Source: Neobittarella massiliensis (ex Bilen et al. 2018)
GTDB lineage: Bacteria; Bacillota; Clostridia; Oscillospirales; Ruminococcaceae
Direction of reading: 5' to 3'
NCBI RefSeq assembly: GCF_900289145.1
Contig: NZ_OKQO01000001.1
Location: 496,001-560,000 of the forward strand
Length of the DNA: 64,000 nucleotides
Positions within the stretch are counted from its first letter, which is position 1; every line of letters begins with the position of its first letter. The translations under genes and the position numbers were made by a program. The notes beneath the pieces are model-generated. The model saw only the letters and a list, made by a program, of their open reading frames with translations, did no database searches and was not told where the DNA came from. Positions 35,971 through 44,997 of the stretch are shown piece after piece.

Positions 35971-36657
35971 CTAGGGGAGCTCCCACTGGGGGTCCATCTC
36001 GCGGGCCAGAGATAGCAGGGCTGGCCGGTCGGCGATGCGGTAGCCGCCTTCGTCTTTGGCGATGTAGCCCAGGCGCACGAAATCGGCCAGCACATAGAGC
36101 AGATGCCGATACGATACGCCCAGATACTCGGCGGCGTGGCCGTGCTTTTCGCGGTACCAGCCCTCGGGGGCGGCGATCAATAAAAACTGCGCCAGCCGGT
36201 TTTCCAGCGGAAAACCTTTATTTTGCGATAGGGAGAGCACTGTGCGGTAGTTTTTACTGCCCAGGTAATCGCACAGGCGGCGCAGAAAGCGGGCGTCTTG
36301 CAGCAGCTGCTGGCGGCATTGGTCTACCGGCAGGGCCAGGCAGTAGCAGGGCACCAGCGCCTGTACCGCCCGCGACTGCCGCTGGATGTCAAGCAGTTCC
36401 ATCTCCCCTACAAAGCAGGGGGCTTTAAAGAAGTCGATCAGTGACACCTTGCCGTTGGGCAGCGTAAGGTACAGCTTGGCCCGCCCTGCTACCAGGTAAA
36501 ACAGGTGGTGCAGCTGCGCGCCTTCACTGACGATATAGTCGGTCGCTTCGGCGTGGTACAGCTGGGTATAGGGGGCAGCGTCGAAAGAGAAGCACTGTAA
36601 AAAGTTGGACCGCTGCAAAAAATGAGCGCGCAGTTTGGCATCGTTTATCTGCTGCAT
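35971..36657 (-). CDS. YeiL-like Crp/Fnr family transcriptional regulator
   Basis: Seen: 228 residues: cyclic-nucleotide-binding-like beta barrel (DYIVSEGAQLHHLFYLVAGRAKLYLTLPNGKVSLIDFF), a long C helix, and a C-terminal winged helix (EKHGHAAEYLGVSYRHLLYVLADFVRLGYIAKDEGGYRI). Two cysteines (CFVGEM, PCYCLAL) are not arranged like Fnr's cluster ligands. Known: E. coli YeiL is a Crp/Fnr member next to a nucleoside hydrolase gene, the same pairing as here. ATG is 123 nt from the divergent hydrolase. Inferred: controls it and itself through the operator at 36674. Confidence 0.85.
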   Translation of the reverse strand: MQQINDAKLRAHFLQRSNFLQCFSFDAAPYTQLYHAEATDYIVSEGAQLHHLFYLVAGRAKLYLTLPNGKVSLIDFFKAPCFVGEMELLDIQRQSRAVQALVPCYCLALPVDQCRQQLLQDARFLRRLCDYLGSKNYRTVLSLSQNKGFPLENRLAQFLLIAAPEGWYREKHGHAAEYLGVSYRHLLYVLADFVRLGYIAKDEGGYRIADRPALLSLAREMDPQWELP

Positions 36658-36673
36658 CGGTATCCCTCCCGAA

Positions 36674-36722
36674 ATATGAGAAATCTCATATACAGTATAG
36701 CACGGCCACTGCTATACTACAA
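36674..36722. promoter_or_regulatory. Divergent overlapping promoters with Crp/Fnr-type operator
   Basis: Seen: operator ATATGAGA-AA-TCTCATAT (36674-36691). Minus-strand promoter TTGTAG (36722-36717), 17 nt, TATACT (36699-36694) for the regulator. Plus-strand promoter TATACA (36689-36694), 18 nt, TATACT (36713-36718) for the hydrolase. A 9-bp inverted repeat (36694-36702 / 36710-36718) joins the two -10 elements. Confidence 0.75.
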
Positions 36723-36779
36723 ACAACGAAATACACCTTGTGCCCCAACACGGGGCGGCCATAGAGGGAGAGGTATATC

Positions 36780-37715
36780 ATGGACAGACAGAAGATCATT
36801 CTCGACTGCGACCCGGGTCACGACGACGCTATCGCCATTATGCTGGCGGCCAAGCACCCGGCCATCGACCTGCTGGGCATCACGGTGGTGGCCGGCAACC
36901 AGACGCTGGACAAGACGCTGCCCAACGCGCTGCACATCTGCCAGACCCTGGAGCTGGATGTGCCGGTGTATGCCGGCATGCCGCTGCCGCTGGTCCGCCA
37001 GCAGGTGGTGGCGGCCAATATCCACGGCGAGAGCGGACTGGACGGCCCGGTATTTGAGCCGCTGACCCGCTGCGAGGAGAAGATCGGTGCGGTGCAGTTT
37101 ATCATCGACACACTGATGGCCTCTGACGGCGATATCACCCTGGTGCCGGTAGGCCCGCTGACCAACATCGCTGTGGCCATGCGAGCCCAGCCGGCCATTG
37201 TGCCCAAGATCAAACAGATCGTACTTATGGGCGGGGCCTATGGGCTGGGGAACACCACCCCGGCCGCCGAGTTTAACATCTACGCCGACCCCGAAGCCGC
37301 TCATGTGGTGTTCTCCTCTGGTGTGCCGCTGGTGATGATGGGGCTGGACCTGACCAACCAGACTGCCTGCACCATGGCGGTGATCGAGCGCATGGAGGCC
37401 ATAGGCAACCGCGCCGGCAAGCTGTTTGGCGACATCATGCGCTTTACCCACAAGACCCAGCACGACGCCTACGGCCTGGATGGCGGCCCGGTACACGACG
37501 TCACCTGTGTGGCCTACCTCATCGACCCCTCCATCTTCACCGTGCAGGATATGTACGCCGAGGTGGATATCACCGGTGGGCCCAGTTATGGCCGCACTCT
37601 GTGCGACTACTACCACGTGTACGGCGATAAGGCGCCCAACTGCAAAGTGGGCATTACACTGGATCAGGAGCGCTTTTGGGACTTGGTGGCCGAGAGCGTA
37701 GAGCAGTACAGCTAA
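36780..37715 (+). CDS. Pyrimidine/purine ribonucleoside hydrolase (RihB-like)
   Basis: Seen: 311 residues. The family signature [17 protein letters not shown] (Ca2+-binding aspartates) at the N-terminus, [40 protein letters not shown], and [16 protein letters not shown] near the end. Known: cleaves nucleosides to ribose and base. Inferred: fits RihB-type pyrimidine preference because a YeiL-like regulator is divergent and upp follows, but purine nucleosides are possible. GAGAGG precedes ATG. A perfect terminator follows. Confidence 0.9.
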   Translation: MDRQKIILDCDPGHDDAIAIMLAAKHPAIDLLGITVVAGNQTLDKTLPNALHICQTLELDVPVYAGMPLPLVRQQVVAANIHGESGLDGPVFEPLTRCEEKIGAVQFIIDTLMASDGDITLVPVGPLTNIAVAMRAQPAIVPKIKQIVLMGGAYGLGNTTPAAEFNIYADPEAAHVVFSSGVPLVMMGLDLTNQTACTMAVIERMEAIGNRAGKLFGDIMRFTHKTQHDAYGLDGGPVHDVTCVAYLIDPSIFTVQDMYAEVDITGGPSYGRTLCDYYHVYGDKAPNCKVGITLDQERFWDLVAESVEQYS

Positions 37716-37738
37716 AGCACTGCTGCCGATATGCAAAT

Positions 37739-37780
37739 AAATAGGGGCGGGACAGCACAGCTGCTGTCCCGCCCCTATTT
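37739..37780. terminator. Bidirectional terminator between nucleoside hydrolase and upp
   Basis: Seen: perfect 19-bp stem (37739-37757 / 37762-37780) with a 4-nt loop; A-rich and T-rich ends. Its GGGGCGGGACA core recurs elsewhere (see findings). Confidence 0.92.
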
Positions 37781-37834
37781 TGGTACCGGCGATTATGCCG
37801 GAACACCTATGTACAAAAGATGGTGCAAAAGAGA

Positions 37835-38467
37835 TTATTTGGTGCCGAAGATACGGTCGCCGGCATCGCCTAGACCGGGGACGATGTACTTGTGGTCGTT
37901 GAGGTGATCGTCGAGCGCGCCGACGTAGATCTCGACGTCGGGGTGCGCCTCTTCCAGCGCGGCCAGCCCTTCGGGGGCGGCGATGATGCACATGAATTTG
38001 ATCGAGCGGGGATTATAGCTCTTGACCAGACCGATGGCGTCGATGGCACTGCCGCCGGTGGCCAGCATGGGATCGAGGACCACTACGTCACGCTCGCCGA
38101 TATCGGTGGGCATTTTGCAGTAGTACTCGACCGGCTTCATGGTCTCGGGGTCGCGGTACAGGCCCACGTGGCCGATCTTGGCCGAGGGCACCAGGTTGAG
38201 GATGCCCTCCACCATGCCCAGACCGGCGCGCAGGATGGGCACGAAGGCGATCTTGCGGCCCGAGATGATCTGCGCTTTGGCGGTGGCGACAGGAGTCTCG
38301 ATCTCCACCTCTTTTAAGGGCAGGTCGCGGGTCGCCTCGTAGCACATCAGCATGGCGATCTCAGAGACCAGCTCTCTGAACTCTTTGGTGCTGGTGTGTT
38401 TGTCGCGCAGCAGCGAGATCTTGTGTTTGATCAGCGGATGATCCATGATAAAGGTCTTTTTGGCCAT
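37835..38467 (-). CDS. upp: Uracil phosphoribosyltransferase
   Basis: Seen: 210 residues. [25 protein letters not shown] at the N-terminus, [14 protein letters not shown], the PRPP loop [18 protein letters not shown] and the C-terminal [16 protein letters not shown]. Known: converts uracil plus PRPP to UMP in pyrimidine salvage. Start ATG 38467 with GAGAGGGA seven bases upstream; a TTG two codons earlier is not used. Last gene of the fhs-tsaE-tsaB-rpiB-upp series. Substrate (uracil) would come from the hydrolase next door. Confidence 0.95.
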   Translation of the reverse strand: MAKKTFIMDHPLIKHKISLLRDKHTSTKEFRELVSEIAMLMCYEATRDLPLKEVEIETPVATAKAQIISGRKIAFVPILRAGLGMVEGILNLVPSAKIGHVGLYRDPETMKPVEYYCKMPTDIGERDVVVLDPMLATGGSAIDAIGLVKSYNPRSIKFMCIIAAPEGLAALEEAHPDVEIYVGALDDHLNDHKYIVPGLGDAGDRIFGTK

Positions 38468-38509
38468 AGTCAATTCCCTCTCTTTACTTTACACGTCCCG
38501 GCGGGGGAG

Positions 38510-38950
38510 TTATCTCTCGTTGTCCAGCTCGGTGAGCATATCGATACGGCGCTGGTGGCGGCCGCCCTCATACTCGGTCTCGAGGTACACGTCGACCAGC
38601 TCACAGGCAGCGCCCGGGCCCAGCACCCGACCGCCCATACACAGCACGTTGGCGTTGTTGTGCATTTTGGTGTATTTGGCGCTGTAGTAATCTGAGCAGC
38701 AGGCGGCGCGAATGCCTTTTACCTTATTGGCCGCCATCGAGATACCGATACCGGTGCCGCAGAACAGCAGACCACACTCGCATTCGCCGGAGACGATGTG
38801 GGAGCAGACCTCTTTGGCGATGACCGGATAGTCCACGCTCTCGCCGTGGCAGCCACAGTCAATGTAGGCGATACCTTTTTCGTCCAGGTGCTTGAGCACC
38901 GCTTCTTTCAGCTCGTAGCCGCCGTGGTCACAACCAACTGACAATTTCAT
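38510..38950 (-). CDS. rpiB: Ribose-5-phosphate isomerase B
   Basis: Seen: 146 residues starting MKLSVGCDHGGYELKEAV; catalytic region CGTGIGISMAANKVKGIRAACCSDYYSAKYTKMHNNANVLCMGGRVLG. Known: interconverts ribose-5-phosphate and ribulose-5-phosphate; supplies PRPP for the adjacent upp. ATG 38950 follows GGAG at 9 nt; the longer frame from 39187 overlaps tsaB and is not used. Confidence 0.95.
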   Translation of the reverse strand: MKLSVGCDHGGYELKEAVLKHLDEKGIAYIDCGCHGESVDYPVIAKEVCSHIVSGECECGLLFCGTGIGISMAANKVKGIRAACCSDYYSAKYTKMHNNANVLCMGGRVLGPGAACELVDVYLETEYEGGRHQRRIDMLTELDNER

Positions 38951-39047
38951 AGTAAACAGCTCCATTCTGCCGCTGCGCCCGGCGCATTTCACAGTATCTG
39001 CCCGCCGCGCGCAGTGCTGGCGGGCTGCGATCAGAGGTAAGTACCTA

Positions 39048-39764
39048 TCAGTCAGCCCCACTCGGTGCCGACTGCTGGCGTTGGGCCAATTCCCGCTGGG
39101 CCTGCGACAGCCGGATATAGGAGATACCCAGGTCGCGGGCGGGGCCGGCCTCGCCTTTTTGTATGTGTGCGGCCGCGCATTGGGCAACTGCCCCGGCGCG
39201 GGTAAAGAGCAGGTGGGCCGGCGCCAAGCGCACCCGGCTGTCTGCCCCTACAGTATTATAGCACAAGCTGGCTCCGTCGCCTAGTAAATATACCGGTAAA
39301 TTTTCGTCGCTGCAGGCCGTCAGTACGCCGGCGGCATCGGCGGCACAGTCATCGGTGAGGCGGCGGATACCGCTCTCATCGCACAAAAAGGCGGCGGTGT
39401 ATACCTGGCCGCGTCGGGCGTCCATCGCCGGCACGATATAGCCGTGCCAGCCCAGCAGGTTATAGGCGGTGGCCTCGAGGGTGGAGACGCCCACACAGGG
39501 CCGCTGCAGCCCGGCACACAGCCCCTTGACTGCCGCGGTGCCGATGCGCAGCCCGGTAAATGAACCCGGCCCGTGGGTGAGGGCCAGATAGTCGGTATCG
39601 CCAAGTTGCAGCTTGGCATTTTGCAATGTACTGTGCAGCATGGGCATCAGCGTTTCGCTGTGGGTGAGCCTGGTGTTTATAAAACTCTCGGCCAACAGCA
39701 CATCGTTTTCCCACACTGCACAGGAGGCCGATTTGGCCGAGGTATCCAGTGCCAGTATCCGCAT
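39048..39764 (-). CDS. tsaB: tRNA threonylcarbamoyladenosine biosynthesis protein TsaB
   Basis: Seen: 238 residues, ASKHA fold: MRILALDTSAKSASCAVWEND, LTHGPGSFTGLRIGTAAVKGL, AMDARRGQVYTAAFL. Known: TsaB is the inactive TsaD paralogue that assembles with TsaD and TsaE to make t6A37 in tRNA. tsaD and rimI are not here. Three bases after tsaE. Confidence 0.93.
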   Translation of the reverse strand: MRILALDTSAKSASCAVWENDVLLAESFINTRLTHSETLMPMLHSTLQNAKLQLGDTDYLALTHGPGSFTGLRIGTAAVKGLCAGLQRPCVGVSTLEATAYNLLGWHGYIVPAMDARRGQVYTAAFLCDESGIRRLTDDCAADAAGVLTACSDENLPVYLLGDGASLCYNTVGADSRVRLAPAHLLFTRAGAVAQCAAAHIQKGEAGPARDLGISYIRLSQAQRELAQRQQSAPSGAD

Positions 39765-39767
39765 CGG

Positions 39768-40196
39768 TCAGGCGCCCCTCTCTAGATTTTCTACCACGAT
39801 GCGCCGCCGGTCTTCACTCAGCGGCTGAATGGTGATGTAGATGGTGTGTTCCGGCAGGGCCGGCTGGATGTTCTCGCTCCACTCGATGGCCAATACGCTG
39901 TCGCCGGCATCCAGATAGTCGTAGTAGCCGGTAGTCTCCAGGTCGTCGAGATCCAGGATGCGGTACATGTCGAAGTGATAGAGCGGTAGCGGGCCCGGGT
40001 ACTCGTTGACGATGGCAAAGGTGGGGCTGGACACTTCGCCGGTGGCGCCCAGACCGGCGGCCAACCCGCGGGTAAAGGCAGTTTTGCCCGCCCCCATGCC
40101 GCCGCGGTAGGCCACCACGTCGCCCGGGCGCAGCCGGCGAGCCAGCTTTTTGGCCAGCGCCTCGGTCTGCTGTGTGCTCTCGGTGATAAATTCCAT
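39768..40196 (-). CDS. tsaE: tRNA t6A biosynthesis ATPase TsaE
   Basis: Seen: 142 residues. Walker A GGMGAGKTAFTRG, SSPTFAIVNEYPG and FDMYRILDLDDLETTGYYDYL (Walker B-like with the TsaE-specific Y-R-L/I-x-D). Known: P-loop ATPase that drives cycling of the TsaB-TsaD complex. Immediately after fhs (1-nt gap) and before tsaB. Confidence 0.93.
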   Translation of the reverse strand: MEFITESTQQTEALAKKLARRLRPGDVVAYRGGMGAGKTAFTRGLAAGLGATGEVSSPTFAIVNEYPGPLPLYHFDMYRILDLDDLETTGYYDYLDAGDSVLAIEWSENIQPALPEHTIYITIQPLSEDRRRIVVENLERGA

Positions 40197-40197
40197 A

Positions 40198-41865
40198 CTA
40201 AAACAACCCCGTGATATTCCCCTCGTCGTCGATATCGATACTCTCGGCCGCCGGGACTTTGGGCAGGCCGGGCATGGTCATGATGTCGCCAGCCAGCGCC
40301 ACCACGAACCCGGCCCCGGCCGAGAGGCGCACCTCTTTTACCTGCAGGCGAAAGCCGGTGGGTCGGCCCAGTTTGGCCGGGTCATCCGACAGCGAGTACT
40401 GGGTCTTGGCGATACAGACCGGCGTTTTGCCGTACCCCAGTGCCGCGATCTGGGCGATCTGCTTTTGGGCGGCGGCGGAGTAGTCCACCCCGTCGGCGCC
40501 GTAGATCTTTTGGGCGATGGCCGCGATCTTCTCCTCGATGGGCAGCTGTTCGCTGTAGATGGGGGAGAAGTGGCTCGGCTGCCGGCAGGCCTCTAAAATG
40601 AGCCGGCACACGTCGGTGCCGCCATCGCCGCCGCGGGCGAACACATCCGACACCGCCCAGGGCACGTCCAGCTCGTCGAGACAGGCGCCCACGGCGGCGA
40701 TCTCGGCCCCGGTGTCGGCGTAGAAGTGGTTGAGAGCCACCACCACCGGCACCCCGTACTGCCGCATATTCTGCACGTGGGCCACCAGATTGGGCAGACC
40801 GCGCTGCAGTGCCGCCAGATCCTCTTGCTGCAGCGCATCTTTTTTGACGCCGCCGTTATACTTGAGCGCCCGCACCGTGGCCACCACCACGATGGCACTG
40901 GGGGCAAGGCCCGCCTGGCGGCACTTGATATCTAAAAATTTCTCGGCCCCCAGGTCGGAGCCGAAGCCCGCCTCGGTAAAGCAGTAATCGCCCAGCTTGA
41001 GGGCCAGACGAGTGGCCCGCACCGAGTTACAGCCGTGGGCGATGTTGGCAAACGGGCCGCCGTGTAAAATGGCCGGCGTTCCCTCCAGCGTCTGCACCAG
41101 ATTGGGTTTGATGGCGTCTTTGAGCAGCGCGGTGACCGCGCCGCTTATATGCAGGTCGCGCACGTAAACCGGCTGGCGGCCGAAAGTATAGCCCAGCAGA
41201 ATGTTCCCCACCCGCTGTTTTAAATCGTGCAGATCGTCGGCCAGACAGAGGATGGCCATGATCTCGCTGGCTACCGAGATGAGAAATCCATCCTGCCGAG
41301 GTATGCCGCTCAAAGGACCGCCCATCCCCACCACGATCTGCCGCAGGGCCCGGTCGTTCATGTCCATGGCGCGCTTAAATACCACCCGCCGCGGATCGAT
41401 CCCCAGCTGATTTCCCTGCTGCAGGTGGTTATCGAGGCAGGCGCAGATGAGATTGTTGGCGGCGGTGATGGCGTGCATGTCGCCGGTGAAGTGGAGATTG
41501 ATATCCTCCATGGGCACCACCTGGGCGTAGCCGCCGCCGGCAGCCCCGCCCTTTACCCCGAATACCGGCCCCAGCGACGGCTCGCGCAGGGCGATGACAC
41601 AGTTTTCCCCCAGTTTTTGCATGGCTTGCCCCAGCCCTACGGTGGTGGTGGTCTTCCCCTCGCCGGCGGGGGTGGGGTTGACGGCGGTCACCAGCACCAG
41701 CTTGCCGTCGGGACGGCCGCGCAGCCGGTCGAAGAGCGGCTGGGTCAGTTTGGCTTTGTAGTGGCCGTACGGCTCGTACTCGGACTCGCCGATGCCCAGC
41801 TGGGCGGCAACTTCTTTTATGGGCCGCATACGGCACTGGCTGGCGATCTCAATATCGGTCAGCAT
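40198..41865 (-). CDS. fhs: Formate-tetrahydrofolate ligase
   Basis: Seen: 555 residues, normal length. [24 protein letters not shown] (ATP P-loop), [47 protein letters not shown] and [15 protein letters not shown]. Known: ATP-dependent joining of formate to THF giving 10-formyl-THF; part of one-carbon metabolism and of the Wood-Ljungdahl methyl branch in anaerobes. GGGGTGAGG precedes ATG. First gene of the run into tsaE-tsaB-rpiB-upp. Leader forms a three-way-junction-like structure (see 41937). Confidence 0.95.
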   Translation of the reverse strand: MLTDIEIASQCRMRPIKEVAAQLGIGESEYEPYGHYKAKLTQPLFDRLRGRPDGKLVLVTAVNPTPAGEGKTTTTVGLGQAMQKLGENCVIALREPSLGPVFGVKGGAAGGGYAQVVPMEDINLHFTGDMHAITAANNLICACLDNHLQQGNQLGIDPRRVVFKRAMDMNDRALRQIVVGMGGPLSGIPRQDGFLISVASEIMAILCLADDLHDLKQRVGNILLGYTFGRQPVYVRDLHISGAVTALLKDAIKPNLVQTLEGTPAILHGGPFANIAHGCNSVRATRLALKLGDYCFTEAGFGSDLGAEKFLDIKCRQAGLAPSAIVVVATVRALKYNGGVKKDALQQEDLAALQRGLPNLVAHVQNMRQYGVPVVVALNHFYADTGAEIAAVGACLDELDVPWAVSDVFARGGDGGTDVCRLILEACRQPSHFSPIYSEQLPIEEKIAAIAQKIYGADGVDYSAAAQKQIAQIAALGYGKTPVCIAKTQYSLSDDPAKLGRPTGFRLQVKEVRLSAGAGFVVALAGDIMTMPGLPKVPAAESIDIDDEGNITGLF

Positions 41866-41936
41866 ATCCTCACCCCTGTATCAAAGTCGTCCGGCGATGC
41901 CCCTGGCTGCGCCGGCATGTAAACAATTGGTGAACA

Positions 41937-41997
41937 GCGGCACATAAATGCGGCCCTAAAAGGGCCGTTTTGCCCGCTGTAGCAGGGGCCGTGCCGC
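41937..41997 (-). promoter_or_regulatory. Structured fhs leader (possible RNA element)
   Basis: Seen: outer 7-bp arms GCGGCAC (41937-41943) / GTGCCGC (41991-41997) enclosing a perfect 7-bp hairpin (41951-41967, AAA loop) and a second GCCC...GGGC hairpin (about 41972-41988). Minus-strand TATACT near 42020 could be the promoter. It does not match the THF riboswitch consensus I know. Confidence 0.4.
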
Positions 41998-42052
41998 AGG
42001 TATCAAAAATAAGTATAGCATATTCAGCCAGCGAATTAAACTGCGCATTTCC

Positions 42053-42081
42053 TTGAATAACCCCGGTTTTTTTAGTACAAT
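42053..42081 (+). promoter_or_regulatory. Promoter for rodA
   Basis: Seen: TTGAAT (42053-42058), 17-nt spacer, TACAAT (42076-42081), followed by a 100-nt leader. Confidence 0.75.
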
Positions 42082-42185
42082 GAACCTATTCTATCTGCGG
42101 GTTGCCGCGCGGTGGCCCGGCTGATCGCGTAAGAGATGTTTTTCGGACGGCGTTGCCGTCCCGTTTTCAAGAGAGGTCCATATTT

Positions 42186-43310
42186 ATGTTAAAAAAATTG
42201 ACCGCCTCGGTGGCCGACTATTTTCGGCGCACCGACAAGGTGCTGTGGCTGCTGTGCTTTACCTGTAGCGGCATGTCGCTCGTGCTGCTCTCGTCGCAGG
42301 TGTTCTACGAATTTTTGAGTATTCGGGTGGTGATGACCCAGGCTATCGCCACAGCTATCGGGGTCGTGGCGGCGGTGATCATCTCGAAACTGGACTTTCA
42401 TGTGGGGTTTACCTTTTGGAAGTACCACGTGGTGATCTGCTGGGCGCTGGTGCTGGCCACCTTTGTATTTGGTATCCAAAACCCAGGCGCCGACGACAAA
42501 GCCTGGCTGCCGATGCCTTTTGGTATGACTTTTCAGCCCACCGAGCTGGCCAAGCTCTCGTTCATCTTCACCTTTGCCATGCACCTGGATGCAGTGGGGG
42601 ACAACATCAATCAGTATAAAAATGTGCTCATGCTCTGTCTGCACGGGGCGGCGCCTATTTTGCTGATCCATCTGCAGGGCGACGACGGCACGGCACTGGC
42701 TTTTGCGGTGATCTTTGTGGCGATGCTGTTCGCCGCCGGTATCTCGTGGCGGTATGTGCTGGCCGGGCTGGCACTGGCGGCGGCGGCAGTGCCGGTGTTT
42801 TGGAATTTCATCCTCTCCAGCCACCAGAAAAAGCGGTTTTTGACCATCTTTAACCCCGAGCTGGACCCGCAGGGGGTGGGCTTTCAGCCGCTGCAGAGCA
42901 AGATCGCCATCGGCAGCGGCAAGATATTTGGCCTGGGGCTGTTTGGTGACAATGTGCCGCGGGAAGTGCCCTACATGCGCAACGACTTTATTTTTAGCTA
43001 TGTGGGACAGACGATGGGCTTTATCGGCTGCCTGCTGGTGGTGGGGCTGCTGCTGGCGGTGGCGGGCAAAACGCTGTTTGTGGCCCGGCGCTCGGCGGAC
43101 AAGCAGGGCTACTTTGTGTGTGTGGGCATTTTTGCCGTACTGCTGTTTCAAATACTGGCCAATGTGGGCATGTGCATCGGCGTGATGCCGGTCATCGGCC
43201 TGACGCTGCCGTTTTTTAGCGCTGGGGGTACCTCGGTGATGGTCTTGTACCTGGCTATCGGCATCGTGATGAGCGTGTATATGAACTCGAAGACCGAGCT
43301 GTTTACCTGA
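42186..43310 (+). CDS. rodA: FtsW/RodA/SpoVE-type SEDS peptidoglycan polymerase
   Basis: Seen: 374 residues, about ten hydrophobic helices, FQPTELAKLSFIFTFAMHL, a catalytic-type aspartate in LQGDDGTALAF, RFLTIFNPELDPQGVGFQPLQSKIAIGSGKIFGLGLF and the C-terminal GLTLPFFSAGGTSVMVLYLAIGI. Known: SEDS proteins polymerise glycan strands with a class B PBP; RodA for elongation, FtsW for division. Inferred: RodA-type, but FtsW or SpoVE cannot be excluded. Start ATG 42186 with GAGAGG; the frame's earlier start 42102 is not supported. Terminator follows. Confidence 0.85.
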   Translation: MLKKLTASVADYFRRTDKVLWLLCFTCSGMSLVLLSSQVFYEFLSIRVVMTQAIATAIGVVAAVIISKLDFHVGFTFWKYHVVICWALVLATFVFGIQNPGADDKAWLPMPFGMTFQPTELAKLSFIFTFAMHLDAVGDNINQYKNVLMLCLHGAAPILLIHLQGDDGTALAFAVIFVAMLFAAGISWRYVLAGLALAAAAVPVFWNFILSSHQKKRFLTIFNPELDPQGVGFQPLQSKIAIGSGKIFGLGLFGDNVPREVPYMRNDFIFSYVGQTMGFIGCLLVVGLLLAVAGKTLFVARRSADKQGYFVCVGIFAVLLFQILANVGMCIGVMPVIGLTLPFFSAGGTSVMVLYLAIGIVMSVYMNSKTELFT

Positions 43311-43336
43311 GCCGCTACGGTCTGGTCTCAAAATGA

Positions 43337-43371
43337 CCGCTGCTGGCAGAGCGCTGCCGGCGGCGGTTTTT
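43337..43371 (+). terminator. Terminator after rodA
   Basis: Seen: 13-bp GC-rich stem with a few G-U pairs (43337-43349 / 43354-43366) and a T5 run. Confidence 0.75.
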
Positions 43372-43396
43372 AGCGGGATAAAACGGGCGGTGGCAG

Positions 43397-43425
43397 TTGA
43401 AATAGAGAACCTGATACAGTATACT
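43397..43425 (+). promoter_or_regulatory. Promoter of the Bax-inhibitor-1-like gene
   Basis: Seen: TTGAAA (43397-43402), 17-nt spacer, TATACT (43420-43425). Confidence 0.8.
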
Positions 43426-43457
43426 GTTACTAAATAGAAAGAGGAGGTAATCTATCT

Positions 43458-44165
43458 ATGTACGACGCACAGACCGGTGCCTGGATCGGCACCGAGCAAA
43501 ATGTGAAGACCCCGCTGTACAGACATGTAGCCAAGACATACCTGTGGATGTTTATTGCTCTGGCCATCACCTTTGCCACTTCTTATGGGCTGTACGCCAC
43601 CGGTGCAGTGCTGGCGCTGTTCGTGACCCCGTGGATGCCGCTGGCCCTGCTGATAGGCAAGCTGGTGTTGGTGGTGGTACTCACCGCCCGCCTGCAGAAG
43701 ATGTCGCTGACGGCGGCCCGTATTACCTTTATCGCTTATGCGGTGACCACCGGTATCGTCTTCTCCACCCTGTTTTTGATGTATGACGTGACGGCTACCA
43801 TCTTTGTTTTTGGCGTCACCTCGCTGTACTTTGGGGTGATGGCGGCGGTGGGCCTCATCACCAAGCGCGACCTGTCGGGCTTTGGCCCCATGATCGGTAT
43901 GGGGCTTATCGCCCTGATCATCATGGGACTGGTGAGCATGTTCTTTAATTTTTACATGCTCGACACGGTAGTCTGCTTCGTGGGCCTGATCCTGTTTTTG
44001 GGCATCACCACCTACGATTCCAAAAAAGTAAAGGACTACTACTACAGCTTCCAGGGTGACCCGGCTATGCTGGATAAGATCTCGGTCTATTCGGCTTTAA
44101 ACTTGTACCTGGACTTTATCAATATCTTTTTGTACCTGCTGCGCCTGCTGGGCAAACGCAAGTAG
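43458..44165 (+). CDS. Bax inhibitor-1/YccA family membrane protein
   Basis: Seen: 235 residues, seven hydrophobic helices with the characteristic end YSALNLYLDFINIFLYLLRLLG and ITTYDSKKVKDYYY. Known: BI-1/TMBIM family; a bacterial homologue (BsYetJ) acts as a pH-sensitive Ca2+ leak channel, and E. coli YccA inhibits FtsH. Function here is not determinable. AAAGAGGAGG precedes ATG. Single-gene unit with a clear promoter and terminator. Confidence 0.88.
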   Translation: MYDAQTGAWIGTEQNVKTPLYRHVAKTYLWMFIALAITFATSYGLYATGAVLALFVTPWMPLALLIGKLVLVVVLTARLQKMSLTAARITFIAYAVTTGIVFSTLFLMYDVTATIFVFGVTSLYFGVMAAVGLITKRDLSGFGPMIGMGLIALIIMGLVSMFFNFYMLDTVVCFVGLILFLGITTYDSKKVKDYYYSFQGDPAMLDKISVYSALNLYLDFINIFLYLLRLLGKRK

Positions 44166-44171
44166 AAATGC

Positions 44172-44200
44172 AAAAGAGCGCCCGGCCGGGCGCTCTTTTT
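44172..44200. terminator. Terminator after the Bax-inhibitor-1-like gene
   Basis: Seen: perfect 14-bp GC-rich inverted repeat with no spacer (44172-44185 / 44186-44199) and a T5 run to 44200. Confidence 0.88.
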
Positions 44201-44225
44201 ATATGCTGAGAAGGGAAGGTGCGCT

Positions 44226-44750
44226 GTGCCTACGCTGTTTATGGTCGGCGGCCCTATGGGGGTAGGCAAGACCACTACGTGCCAGGAGCTGAAACGGCTG
44301 CTGCCAAACTGTGTGTTTTTAGACGGAGATTGGTGTTGGGATATGGACCCGTTCGTGGTAAACGAGCAGACCAAGGCGCTGGTGCTGCAAAATATCACTA
44401 CACTGCTGCAGAATTTTTTGCGCTGCGGTCAGTTTATGAACGTGGTGTTTTGCTGGGTGCTGCACGAGGAGCAGATATGGCGGCAGCTGCTGGACCGGTT
44501 GGACTTACTCGGTTGGGAACTGTGCCAGGTGGCACTTGTATGCAGTGAAGAACAGCTGGTGTACCGGTTGCAGAGCGATGTGGCGCACGGTCTGCGCACT
44601 GCAGATGTCATCGATCGCAGCAGGCAGCGGCTGGCGTCTTTTGCCAAACTGCCGGTGCCGCTGCTGGATACCACCGACCGCACGGCCAGACAGGCGGCGG
44701 AAGAGATCGCGCAGCTGGCGGACAGGGGAGAGATAGCGGGGCGCTGGTAG
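44226..44750 (+). CDS. P-loop kinase-like protein (small AAA/nucleotide-kinase fold)
   Basis: Seen: 174 residues. Walker A GGPMGVGKTTTCQE at residues 8-21, FLDGDWCWDMDP with an acidic pair, CWVLHEEQIW, and a lid-type arginine-rich segment (SRQRLASF). Known: this layout is that of small-molecule or nucleoside kinases. Substrate unknown. GTG 44226 with GGGAAGG upstream. Just after a terminator, promoter not obvious. Confidence 0.8.
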   Translation: MPTLFMVGGPMGVGKTTTCQELKRLLPNCVFLDGDWCWDMDPFVVNEQTKALVLQNITTLLQNFLRCGQFMNVVFCWVLHEEQIWRQLLDRLDLLGWELCQVALVCSEEQLVYRLQSDVAHGLRTADVIDRSRQRLASFAKLPVPLLDTTDRTARQAAEEIAQLADRGEIAGRW

Positions 44751-44997
44751 ATAGAGTAAGATGTGTTTTAACTGTGGATTACAGGGCTGAGAACGGGGCG
44801 ATCGCGGAGCTGCCGGCGCAGGGGTACACAGGCGATGAGGAGATAGGTAAGAGCCGGGGGCTCGCCAGCTGATGGTGGACTGCATCCACTGCTTTTTTAC
44901 ACACGGTGGACAACAGCTGTTTGGTGATAGCTGTGAGATGAGCTGGCGGCTTACCTGAAAGTGGTACACGAAACGACTTTCTTAACGAGTGCAGACT
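44751..44997. other. Non-coding stretch with several inverted repeats
   Basis: Seen: no supportable gene. Arms CGCCAGCT (44873-44880) and AGCTGGCG (44941-44948) enclose a GTGGA/TCCAC hairpin and an ACAGCT/AGCTGT hairpin. Could be a structured RNA or part of a 3' region. Confidence 0.4.

Noticed and set aside
36717-37991. 424-residue open frame opposite the nucleoside hydrolase
   Set aside because: Antisense frame; the sense protein carries the DCDPGHDDA signature.
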